Assembly: GCA_016779565.1 (NCBI GenBank) | Contig: JADHNJ010000010.1 | Span: 1 to 64,000 of the forward strand | From: Pseudomonadales bacterium | GTDB lineage: Bacteria; Pseudomonadota; Gammaproteobacteria; Pseudomonadales; Azotimanducaceae | Length of the DNA: 64,000 nt | Direction: 5' to 3' | Part shown: positions 27,238-35,161 of the stretch, in pieces | Position numbering within the stretch: position 1 is the stretch's first letter | Layout of the letters: each line of letters begins with the position of its first letter | Notes under the pieces: generated by a model | What the model was told of the DNA's origin: nothing | The model's input: the letters and a program-made list of their open reading frames with translations, nothing else | The model's database searches: none | Made by a program: the position numbers and the translations under genes

Positions 27238-28569
27238 ATGATTCGATCCCGCCTAATTTGGCTGATATTGAGCCTTGCCACTGCCCCGTTATTCGCGCAG
27301 GAATTGGTTATCCTTCATACCAACGATTTTCATGGTCACATCAAGGCTAGCAAACGTTATGCTGGGGCCGCTAAGATCGCCACTTATGTGTCTGAGTTGA
27401 AGGCCCAGCATCCGGCTGTCATATTTTTGGACGCAGGCGATGCCGTGTCTGGCACCCCCGTATCGAGCCTATTTGAAGGCGAACCTATTTTCGAAGTTAT
27501 GAATCTTATGGGCTACGACCTTGGTCTTGTGGGCAATCACGAATTCGACCATGGCTACCAAAAAATTGCCCGATATCGAGCCATCGCCAATCATCCATTG
27601 CTATCAGCCAATGCCTATGACCCAGAGGGTAACTTGATTGGTGACGCGCCCTATCAAATCCTTGAGAGAGATGGCATCCGCATTGGCGTCATTGGTCTCT
27701 TGACCGAGACCGCACCTACCTTATTTACCCCGGTTGGCAATGAGGGGCTCACCTTTTTGCCTCCAGGTGATCGGTTAAAAGATTTGATTCCTGCGCTTCG
27801 CCCGAAAACCGATGTGTTAATTTTACTGGCCCATATAGGCCATGAAGCCGAACTCGCGCTGGCAGAACAGTTTCCTGACCTTGACGTCATTATCGGTGGG
27901 CATTCTCATACGCTCGTGCCGCACCCCATTAAAGTTGGCAAGACCTTGGTTGCGCAAGCAAACCACTACGGCACACACCTAGGCTTGGTTAAACTCAAAC
28001 TCAGCGGCGACCCTTTGGTGATTACGGATAGTTTTGGCGACCTTATCGCTGCCGATGAATTACCCGAGGGCCGGCCTGATGTTGAGAATCTTGTAGCCCT
28101 CTACGAGTCTAAAGTCGAAGCGCTCGTCGATGTAACACTCACTCGCGTTGAGCAAGACTATTCGAAGCAAGCCTTGCAACCCATTCTTGAAAATATTTTG
28201 GCAAAAGCCGCTGGGACGGACTTGGGCTATTACAATCGAACGGGTATCCGAGATCATTTGGTTAAAGGCGAGGTCACAGCCAGAATGATTTGGAACATCG
28301 AACCCTTTGGCAATACTTTGGTGAAAATGACCCTATCAGGGACTGACCTGCTGATCCTACTCAGCCAGGAGCCAGAACTTCATCATGCGGTCGATAAAAT
28401 CGAGCCAGATCAGACCTATACGCTTGCAACCAATAGTTTTATCGCTGCACATGCTCAGTTAACTTTCGGCGATGATACAACCGCCATTGATACTGGCCTT
28501 CTGATTCGAGACATTCTCATCGAGCATATCCGTGACCAGGGATTAGACCCCAGGTCATCGAACCTCTAA
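27238..28569 (+). CDS. Periplasmic 5'-nucleotidase/UshA-like metallophosphatase
   Basis: A 443-residue exported protein: signal peptide LIWLILSLATAPLFA-QE (cleavage near residue 20). The calcineurin-like domain has HTNDFHGH (27-34), DAGD, GNHEFDHG and GGHSHT, giving all metal ligands. The C-terminal 5_nucleotid_C domain (about 290-440) contains FGNTLVKMTLSG. It should hydrolyse nucleotides or related phosphomonoesters in the periplasm, giving nucleosides that a CNT transporter, such as the one at 16.1 kb, could import. It follows the hydrolase gene with zero spacing. Confidence 0.9.
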   Translation: MIRSRLIWLILSLATAPLFAQELVILHTNDFHGHIKASKRYAGAAKIATYVSELKAQHPAVIFLDAGDAVSGTPVSSLFEGEPIFEVMNLMGYDLGLVGNHEFDHGYQKIARYRAIANHPLLSANAYDPEGNLIGDAPYQILERDGIRIGVIGLLTETAPTLFTPVGNEGLTFLPPGDRLKDLIPALRPKTDVLILLAHIGHEAELALAEQFPDLDVIIGGHSHTLVPHPIKVGKTLVAQANHYGTHLGLVKLKLSGDPLVITDSFGDLIAADELPEGRPDVENLVALYESKVEALVDVTLTRVEQDYSKQALQPILENILAKAAGTDLGYYNRTGIRDHLVKGEVTARMIWNIEPFGNTLVKMTLSGTDLLILLSQEPELHHAVDKIEPDQTYTLATNSFIAAHAQLTFGDDTTAIDTGLLIRDILIEHIRDQGLDPRSSNL

Positions 28570-28596
28570 GGTCGTCTAGGCGAAGGCATTCAGTCG

Positions 28597-29475
28597 TTAG
28601 CGGTCTTCACCAAAAAAAGCGCGAACTTCTGAGATAAAACGATCGAGCTGATCGTGCTGGATCCAGTGCCCTGCTTGCTCGAATACCAAAGAGCGCGCGT
28701 TGGCGAAGTGGCGCGCTGGATCCCCCTGTTGAAACCTACCAAATTCGCTTTCGCTACCACTCATCAAAAGTAGCGGCGCGGAGATTCTCGCCCAGAGCGC
28801 GTGAGACTGCTCAAGGGTCAAATCAAACGGCGCCATCACATGAGTTTGATTATCGAACTTCCAAGAATAGCTGCCATCCTCATTCTGGTTACTACCATGA
28901 ACCGTGAGGTGCCGTGCTTGGGCTTCGCTTAAATGTTTGTTTTCGGACCGCATTCGCTGAAACGCTTCTTCTAATGAAGCGTAACGCCTAGGCGATCTGC
29001 CAGCGCTTGCTCGCGTGCTATCAACAAAGGTTTGAATGCGCTCGTGGACTGGAACCTCTTGGTAAAGCCAGCTTGGTCCACCGGTGCCCTCAATCACAAC
29101 CATTTTCTCTATATTTTCGGGATAAGTACCGGCATAACGCAGCGCGACACTGCCACCCAAACTGTGAGCGATCACTTTTAAAGGCGCAAGTTTTTGTTGA
29201 TGAATTAACTGGGCCAGATCGTAGAGGTAGCCAATATGAGAATAGTTACCACCTTTTATATGATCAGAATCGCCATGACCTCGAAAATCTGGTGCGATAA
29301 TGTGGTACTCGTCCCGCAGAGCCTGGGCGACCCAATCCCAGTTATGACAATGGTCACGGTTGCCATGGACCAAAAGCAGCGGTGGCGCCTCGCTGTTGCC
29401 CCAATCCAAATAATGTAAGCGCAGGCCCTGGGAAAAATAGGAATGCGACGTTGGCGAGGCACGATGGCTCGACAT
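28597..29475 (-). CDS. Alpha/beta hydrolase fold protein
   Basis: A 292-residue hydrolase starting at ATG 29475 with GGGGGA upstream; a TTG 15 bases earlier is less likely. Visible elements are LLLVHGNRDHCHNWD (oxyanion region), nucleophile Ser105 in AHSLGGS, and the C-terminal histidine in EQAGHWIQHD. The fold includes epoxide hydrolases, esterases and haloalkane dehalogenases; the HGNRDHCHNW variant does not settle which. It lies 60-70 bp downstream of the acyl-CoA dehydrogenase gene on the same strand and may be co-transcribed with it. Confidence 0.88.
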   Translation of the reverse strand: MSSHRASPTSHSYFSQGLRLHYLDWGNSEAPPLLLVHGNRDHCHNWDWVAQALRDEYHIIAPDFRGHGDSDHIKGGNYSHIGYLYDLAQLIHQQKLAPLKVIAHSLGGSVALRYAGTYPENIEKMVVIEGTGGPSWLYQEVPVHERIQTFVDSTRASAGRSPRRYASLEEAFQRMRSENKHLSEAQARHLTVHGSNQNEDGSYSWKFDNQTHVMAPFDLTLEQSHALWARISAPLLLMSGSESEFGRFQQGDPARHFANARSLVFEQAGHWIQHDQLDRFISEVRAFFGEDR

Positions 29476-29548
29476 AAAGGGATCCCCCAAAAATTAGGCT
29501 TAGTAGCGTTGCCCAAGCATTCTGCAGAGCAATTTTTTACCACTGTTT

Positions 29549-30727
29549 TTAGTCAGGCAGGCTCAAGACACGTTTGGCAATGATATTGAGTTGCACTTCG
29601 GAGGTGCCGCCTTCGATAGAGTTCGCCTTGGTTCTGAGCCACGCTCGAGTCGCATCGAGTTCATCAGCATCAAAGCCATTGCCCTCCCAGCCAAGCATTT
29701 GTGAACCCATAGATTTTAAAAGCAACTCTGACCGCAGCTTGTTTTGTTCGGTCCCGTATAACTTAAACATTGATGAAACAAAACTGGGTGCTTTGGTCGA
29801 CTTAGACTCCTCACTCGTTCGCCGAACGGTAAGACCAAAGCTACGATCGTCCATTGCATGCTGGATGATTTCTTGCCTCAGCGCTGGATCCGCGATCTTG
29901 CCCGCCTCAAGCCCCACGTATTGTTTTGCCACCTCGGCCACGCTCACACGGGTGCTCGGCCCATCGCCGCCGCCAATCATGGTTCGCTCATACTGTAAAA
30001 GACGCTTAGCAACCGTCCAACCTTCGTTTACCTTACCAACAACGTTTTTCTTGAGCGCCCTGGCATCTTCAAAAAACGTTTCGCAAAATGGCGAGAGACC
30101 ACTGATCAATTTGATCGGCTTAACCGATACACCCGGCTGGTCCATGTCAAACAAGATAAAGGTTATACCATTGTGCTTGGGTGCATTTGGGTCGGTCCTG
30201 ACTAAACAAAATATCCAATCGGCTCGATCCGCTCCTGAGGTCCAAATCTTTTGGCCGTTGATCACATACTCATCACCATCGTCAACCGCACGGGTTTGTA
30301 AGCTCGCCAAGTCGGAGCCCGAGTTTGGTTCGCTGTAGCCTTGGCACCACCAGATTGCACCAGAGGCAATTTTTGGTAAATGTTCTGCCTTTTGTTCCTC
30401 AGTTCCAAATTCCAACAGCGCGGGACCGATCATAGACAGCCCCATCCCTACCAACGGCGCTCTGGCTTTGATTCTCGCCATTTCTTGACGCAGAATTTTT
30501 GCTTGATCCACATCAAGTCCAGCCCCCCCATAGGCCGTAGGCCAAGTGGGTACAGTAAAACCCTTCTCGGCACAACGACGCATCCAAACCTCGGTGTCCG
30601 CATTTTTAAACTGAGCGCGCCGTCCGCCGCCTGGATATTCGTCGGCGGGCATTGGCGTCCGCATGCTTTCGGGGCAATTGTCTTCTAACCACGCTCGGGT
30701 TTCTGTTCTAAACGCCTCTAAACTCAT
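29549..30727 (-). CDS. Acyl-CoA dehydrogenase
   Basis: A 392-residue flavoprotein introducing a double bond alpha-beta to the thioester. The FAD/substrate segments are WWCQGYSEPNSGSDLASLQTRA and YVINGQKIWTSGADRADW (central beta domain), and the C-terminal helical domain ends with SIEGGTSEVQLNIIAKRVL. The start has AAGGAG at ideal distance. The sequence is like the long-chain and sterol side-chain (FadE17/FadE-like) group common in marine Gammaproteobacteria. The alpha/beta hydrolase lies downstream. Electrons would go to ETF, which is not encoded here. Confidence 0.92.
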   Translation of the reverse strand: MSLEAFRTETRAWLEDNCPESMRTPMPADEYPGGGRRAQFKNADTEVWMRRCAEKGFTVPTWPTAYGGAGLDVDQAKILRQEMARIKARAPLVGMGLSMIGPALLEFGTEEQKAEHLPKIASGAIWWCQGYSEPNSGSDLASLQTRAVDDGDEYVINGQKIWTSGADRADWIFCLVRTDPNAPKHNGITFILFDMDQPGVSVKPIKLISGLSPFCETFFEDARALKKNVVGKVNEGWTVAKRLLQYERTMIGGGDGPSTRVSVAEVAKQYVGLEAGKIADPALRQEIIQHAMDDRSFGLTVRRTSEESKSTKAPSFVSSMFKLYGTEQNKLRSELLLKSMGSQMLGWEGNGFDADELDATRAWLRTKANSIEGGTSEVQLNIIAKRVLSLPD

Positions 30728-31547
30728 GTTTACTCCTTAATTATTTCGATCAGCTTTACGCCTTCCGGCGTCGAGCCCAATTTATGACCCGCTGCAGCTC
30801 TATTTACGGGCTGTGACTCTTTACAGGCTGTAATTCTTTACAGGCTGTAATTCTTTACAGGCTGTGACTCTTTACAGACTATGACTCTGTTTAACGGCTA
30901 CACCTCTTAATGGTACTGGCTTGATATGAGCCATGTCATACCCAGACGCTTTACATTACTGCCAGAACGTCATGACGTTTTCACGCAGCCAAGCAACGTA
31001 ACACAAAGGCACCTTGACGCTCCTACTTACCCAGAGCCCCTACAGCGGAGAAACACTTAAACCGGCAGGCTTTAGGTTCCTGCCTCAGTACTTCGCCAGC
31101 AATTTGGGGTCGGCGCGGTTCTGGTCGCTAACAGCAGATTTTATCCTCAGGTTTCGCCATCTTTTAACTATGTCATCTTTCCGATGATCTGCGATTAATC
31201 AAACATGCACTTTCAACTAATTTAGTATCAATCAGTGTGAAGCCGGATTCAACGTTAGAACCGAATTTTGTGTCATCGCTTGGGGGCATCATTCACGAGC
31301 GTAATTACGATTAACCTAGTTTTAGATCTTCTCAGACCGGTAACTGAGGAGCCCATTATTCTGAGACCGCTGCCATTACCTTGAGCTTACGCAATACATG
31401 CAATGCGCCACCTTCCCATTATTAAAATGCTAAAAAGACTCTGGCCTCAATCCAGCGGAATCCGCGACCCTGTACTCAAAAGACGTCGCCTATCAAACTT
31501 GCCGCCACAAGGGGCCATCACATCCGCCAGCACTCGATTGGCTAGCA
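30728..31547. other. 820-bp gene-free stretch
   Basis: This is the longest gap in the window. Apart from the promoter region of the acyl-CoA dehydrogenase gene and the 17-bp tandem repeat (annotated separately), it holds no ORF of note on either strand and no tRNA. A 6-bp stem GGCAGG (31064-31069)/CCTGCC (31079-31084) with a 9-nt loop is present but has no T-tail. A small RNA or regulatory region is possible; nothing specific could be recognised. Confidence 0.6.
30809..30893. repeat. 17-bp tandem repeat, four good units plus one degenerate
   Basis: GGCTGTGACTCTTTACA (30809-30825), two copies of GGCTGTAATTCTTTACA (30826-30842, 30843-30859) and again GGCTGTGACTCTTTACA (30860-30876) lie head to tail, followed by a diverged fifth unit (30877-30893); a further diverged half unit may precede at 30791. 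Unit length is not a multiple of three and no ORF crosses it. It begins 82 bp upstream of the acyl-CoA dehydrogenase start. Iterated binding sites or slippage-prone DNA are possible. Confidence 0.85.
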
Positions 31548-32636
31548 TCACCCTGGCGTGATATGGATGCTGGTAATTTCACTCAATGAGCCTAAGCGAA
31601 AGACAGGCCCCCAAGTTCCAGTTCCAGGCGACACATAATGGTCACAGTCGTAGGTCCGATATAAACCTTTTATCTTCGGAAACTGTCGTTTAACTAAGAC
31701 ATTAAATGGAAACACTTGACCATTGTGAGTATGTCCACTGAGGGTTAAATCAAAGCCCCTTTCGGCAGCTGCTTCAAGCCCCGTTGGCCGATGATAAAGT
31801 AACACCTTAAAGCCTCGGTTTGGCGTATCGATGCCGGGTAACACTCGCTTTAACTGGGTCGGATCATCCGAATCATCCACTCCGACAATTTGCACGTCAT
31901 CTCGCAGAGAAACGCCACGATTACGTAAGACATTCACGCCACACGCTTTGACCCCAGCCAAAATGGCTTCTAAGTCCTCGTAGCGTTCGTGATTACCGAT
32001 GACAAAGAAAACCGGCATCGATAGCGTTTTAAGTGGCGCTAGAGCCCGCGCATCTACCCCGGTCTGATCGATAAAATCTCCCGTAATCATGAGCGCTTCC
32101 GGGTCTATTTTGTTGATTTTTTTAACCAGCCGAGTCAAGAACCTTGGGCTCCTAGAACCAATGTGCACATCTGTGATCTGCACAATATGTAAGGCTTTGG
32201 CAAGCTTCGGGTTTTGCAGGGAGAGGGTTTTAATGACCGGGCGCCAAGCAATAAAGGCACCGACAGGTAACACACAACCCAAAACGCCCAGAATCATGAA
32301 CCCTACATCAGACCGGTCAACCCAAACCAGAGCCAGCCCGCCCTCGGCGGCCAACACCAGCAGTAAAAGTATCGGGCTCACGGCTAATGGGACTTCGAGC
32401 AGCTGCTTGATACTTCGAGCCAAGGTTGACCGAACTTGGCGTAGCGGCCAGCGGCAGAGGAGTTGACTCAGTAATATCACGACAACCATCAGGGCTAAGA
32501 TGGCCTCGGGGAGCTCTAACCACTGCCCTAAACGCCAGAAGGGGTAGCCGAGTAATAACCCATGCAGCCCAACGGCGACGACCAGTACCAGTAGAATCGT
32601 CTGTGGTTTGGCTTTACTCAATCTTGGCGATGCCAT
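31548..32636 (-). CDS. Membrane-anchored metallophosphoesterase (YkuE/YaeI-like)
   Basis: A 362-residue protein with about four N-terminal transmembrane helices (first 145 residues) and a C-terminal calcineurin-like phosphoesterase: ITDVHIGS, ITGDFID, VIGNHERYE, SGHTHNGQVF. All dinuclear metal ligands are there. YaeI/YkuE-type enzymes have phosphodiesterase activity on lipid or lipid-sugar substrates such as UDP-2,3-diacylglucosamine; that role is only by family. It follows the MBL-fold gene by 33 bp and is likely in one operon with it. Confidence 0.88.
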   Translation of the reverse strand: MASPRLSKAKPQTILLVLVVAVGLHGLLLGYPFWRLGQWLELPEAILALMVVVILLSQLLCRWPLRQVRSTLARSIKQLLEVPLAVSPILLLLVLAAEGGLALVWVDRSDVGFMILGVLGCVLPVGAFIAWRPVIKTLSLQNPKLAKALHIVQITDVHIGSRSPRFLTRLVKKINKIDPEALMITGDFIDQTGVDARALAPLKTLSMPVFFVIGNHERYEDLEAILAGVKACGVNVLRNRGVSLRDDVQIVGVDDSDDPTQLKRVLPGIDTPNRGFKVLLYHRPTGLEAAAERGFDLTLSGHTHNGQVFPFNVLVKRQFPKIKGLYRTYDCDHYVSPGTGTWGPVFRLGSLSEITSIHITPG

Positions 32637-32669
32637 CGGCTGAGCTTAAATCCGGTCGATTGACTCACT

Positions 32670-33728
32670 TTACGCTTGCCGCCACCAGCACACGCCTTGA
32701 TCATCCAGTTCGCCGACAAGCATCCTGCGTTCTCTTGCGCAATGCAGATGGGCTATGGCCTCCCCAGTCGCTGGGAAAAAGCTCATGTCTGTAATTTCAC
32801 TTTTGAAAATTGCTGGAAAGACATCCACCGCCCGTTTCGGCGCTTTACAAAGATCGTATAGGTTTTCGAGCGCCACTTCATGCCAATCAACTAGCGCCGT
32901 CAGCCGCTCGTGGACACCTTCAAAGAGGTCCTGATGGGCGGGTAACACCAATAGATTAGGCGGTAATATTTCTCTAAAGTGGATGCACGACTGAATCCAT
33001 TCGCGAAGCGGGTTGGCATTGGGCTCCGAGGGCTGAACACTGACATTTGGGGTAATCCGAGGCAGAATCTGGTCACCCGCGATCAACAACTTGAGTTCAG
33101 GGCAGTATAAACAGACGTGCTCTGGCGCATGGCCTTTACCAATCAAAGCACGCCACTCTCGCCCATTGATATCAATATATTGCCCATCCTGGATCCGCTG
33201 ATAGCCCGCAGGTAACGCAGCAATACTTGCCCCAAATTGACCAAACCGCTGCCGGTAGCGATTTAACCTAGCCTCGTCAAACCCGGCTTGATGATAAAAG
33301 CGAATTGCATCTTCCGGGACATCTTTCGGTTGATCAAAGGCCATGACCTTACACATATAAAAGTCGCTTCGGCTCATCCAGAGGGGACAGTCAAATTTAT
33401 TTGCTATCCAACCCGCATTTCCGGTGTGATCGGTGTGCAAATGCGTTGCGATGACTCGAGTTATCGGCCTGCCATCTAAAACTTGATCAAAAATTTGTTC
33501 CCAACAGGCTTTCACTTGATCCGTATGAATACCGGTATCGACCACGGTCCAACCATCGTAATCCCGAAGCAACCAGACATTAATATGATTCAGACGTCCC
33601 CAAAGCGGCAGTCGCGCCCAATAAACACCATCAGCCACCTGCGTAACTGAACCCTCTTCTGGCGCTTGGTCCTGAAACCGATAGGTTAAAGGATCAAATC
33701 CACGACGGGATTTTTCACTCCAATTCAT
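32670..33728 (-). CDS. MBL-fold metallo-hydrolase
   Basis: A 352-residue protein of the metallo-beta-lactamase superfamily. The zinc motif is THLHTDHTGNAGW (HxHxDH), with downstream ligands in GKGHAPEHVCLY and LIAGDQIL. It has the extended C-terminus typical of the environmental MBL group often annotated as flavin-reductase-like hydrolases and found among acyl-CoA catabolic genes. A thioester or lactone hydrolysis is plausible but unproven. It heads a two-gene unit with the membrane phosphoesterase. Confidence 0.88.
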   Translation of the reverse strand: MNWSEKSRRGFDPLTYRFQDQAPEEGSVTQVADGVYWARLPLWGRLNHINVWLLRDYDGWTVVDTGIHTDQVKACWEQIFDQVLDGRPITRVIATHLHTDHTGNAGWIANKFDCPLWMSRSDFYMCKVMAFDQPKDVPEDAIRFYHQAGFDEARLNRYRQRFGQFGASIAALPAGYQRIQDGQYIDINGREWRALIGKGHAPEHVCLYCPELKLLIAGDQILPRITPNVSVQPSEPNANPLREWIQSCIHFREILPPNLLVLPAHQDLFEGVHERLTALVDWHEVALENLYDLCKAPKRAVDVFPAIFKSEITDMSFFPATGEAIAHLHCARERRMLVGELDDQGVCWWRQA

Positions 33729-33835
33729 AATCTGATTACCCTACATTTGGCTCGATGTCGTTGTTCCTGAAGCGCCTAACAATGGCCCTGGTTGTTAACA
33801 TCGTCTGAGATCCGCATTTTAGGCAGCTGATCCAC

Positions 33836-33841
33836 TATAAT
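33836..33841 (+). promoter_or_regulatory. Consensus -10 hexamer upstream of the MFS gene
   Basis: TATAAT stands 33 bp before the GTG start of the MFS gene. The -35 position (around 33812-33818, CCGCATT) is poor, so the promoter may need an activator. This is a short-motif call. Confidence 0.35.
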
Positions 33842-33874
33842 AACTCTTTAAAAAATTGTAGACCTCGCCCGCGC

Positions 33875-35116
33875 GTGAATCATAGCACCGACCCAAAGCA
33901 GACACACCTAGCAGACGCAGACGTCGTGCCACCTTATGCCAGTCGGGTACTGTTAACGAGTCTCGTCATCGTCGGCATGGGCTTTTCGGTCTTGTTTCCT
34001 TTGCTGGCACCGATTGGCCGAGAGATGGGCCTATCCGAAGTGCAAATTACCAGCATCATTGGCGCGTCGTCCCTCGCGGTATTTTTAGCGTCGCCTTTTT
34101 GGGGACGGCTCAGTGACTCCTGGGGGCGCAAACGCGTCATGATCATTGGTCTTTTTGGATTTAGCGCCGGTACGGTTTTATTCAACTCAATCTTAAACCT
34201 CGGATTGTCCGGCGCTCTAACAGGCTCTGCGCTATTTGCGGCACTCATCGTGGCGCGACTTTGTCACGCGTCCGTCATGTCTGCTGCAATGCCAGCTGCT
34301 AACGCTTACATGGCAGACATCACCTCTGCAGAAAACCGTACCAAAGGTATGGGGGCGGCTGGCGCCGCAAATAATTTAGGCTCTATCCTAGGACCGGCTT
34401 TAAGCGGTCTCGCTGTGTTTTCGCTTTTGCTGCCTCTTTGGGTTATCGCCATTGTCGCCTTCTTAAACGGCCTTTTTATTTGGCGATTTTTACCCCAGTC
34501 GCCCAAGCCAAAAATAGAAAAGGCCGCTCGCCCCACTCGATTACGATACACTGACCCACGCATCCTGCCGTTTATCATTGTCGGCGTCCTTATGTTCATG
34601 GGATTCGCCCTAGTTCAACAAACTATGGGGTTTCGTTTTCAGGATGCTCTGGGTTTGACAGCGAAAGAGACTGCCAAGGTTTTAGGTATTGCGATGATGT
34701 TATCCGCAGGTTGCTCTCTATTCGCCCAGGCAATTATCGTTCAAAGAACCAAGCTGGCGCCATTTGACCTCCTCAAACTCGCGATTCCTCTGCTCATCGT
34801 ATCTTTTACCCTTATGGCGAGCTTTCAGTCACAATGGATCCTGACCGCAGCTATGGCCTTGCAAGGTTTCGCGATGGGTATGGCCGGTCCCGCTTTTATG
34901 GCCGGCGCCTCGCTTGCGGTTACCAGCGAGGAGCAGGGTTCGGTTGCTGGTATCGCATCAAGTTGTGGCCCGCTAGGTTTTACAGCCGGACCAATTTTTG
35001 GTGGCTTGCTTTATCAAATTAGTCCTGTCTTACCCTATGCGTTCGCAGCCGCGGTCTATGTTATTCTCATGCTGTTTATGGGTCGTTTAAGCCGTAGGAT
35101 TCAACCCAGAGGTTGA
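33875..35116 (+). CDS. MFS transporter
   Basis: A 413-residue twelve-helix carrier with the loop 2-3 motif GRLSDSWGRKRVM (about 79-91) of the DHA1 drug/metabolite:H+ antiporter group. It begins with GTG (33875), for which no strong ribosome binding site is seen. Hydrophobic helices are evenly spaced and complete. It may export a drug-like compound or siderophore-type molecule. It lies 45 bp before the sensor-like protein on the same strand, so the two may be co-transcribed. Confidence 0.85.
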   Translation: MNHSTDPKQTHLADADVVPPYASRVLLTSLVIVGMGFSVLFPLLAPIGREMGLSEVQITSIIGASSLAVFLASPFWGRLSDSWGRKRVMIIGLFGFSAGTVLFNSILNLGLSGALTGSALFAALIVARLCHASVMSAAMPAANAYMADITSAENRTKGMGAAGAANNLGSILGPALSGLAVFSLLLPLWVIAIVAFLNGLFIWRFLPQSPKPKIEKAARPTRLRYTDPRILPFIIVGVLMFMGFALVQQTMGFRFQDALGLTAKETAKVLGIAMMLSAGCSLFAQAIIVQRTKLAPFDLLKLAIPLLIVSFTLMASFQSQWILTAAMALQGFAMGMAGPAFMAGASLAVTSEEQGSVAGIASSCGPLGFTAGPIFGGLLYQISPVLPYAFAAAVYVILMLFMGRLSRRIQPRG

Positions 35117-35161
35117 TCAACCGCAGCAAATACCAAGGCTGCTAGACGTATCGGACAATTG

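Noticed and set aside
29574-30338. A long 254-codon + strand ORF opposite the acyl-CoA dehydrogenase
   Set aside because: It is antisense to a gene with full family motifs; its composition (rich in Ser, Leu, Pro) is typical of a shadow frame.
30809-30893. CRISPR array
   Set aside because: The 17-bp units are contiguous with no spacers, and no cas genes are present.
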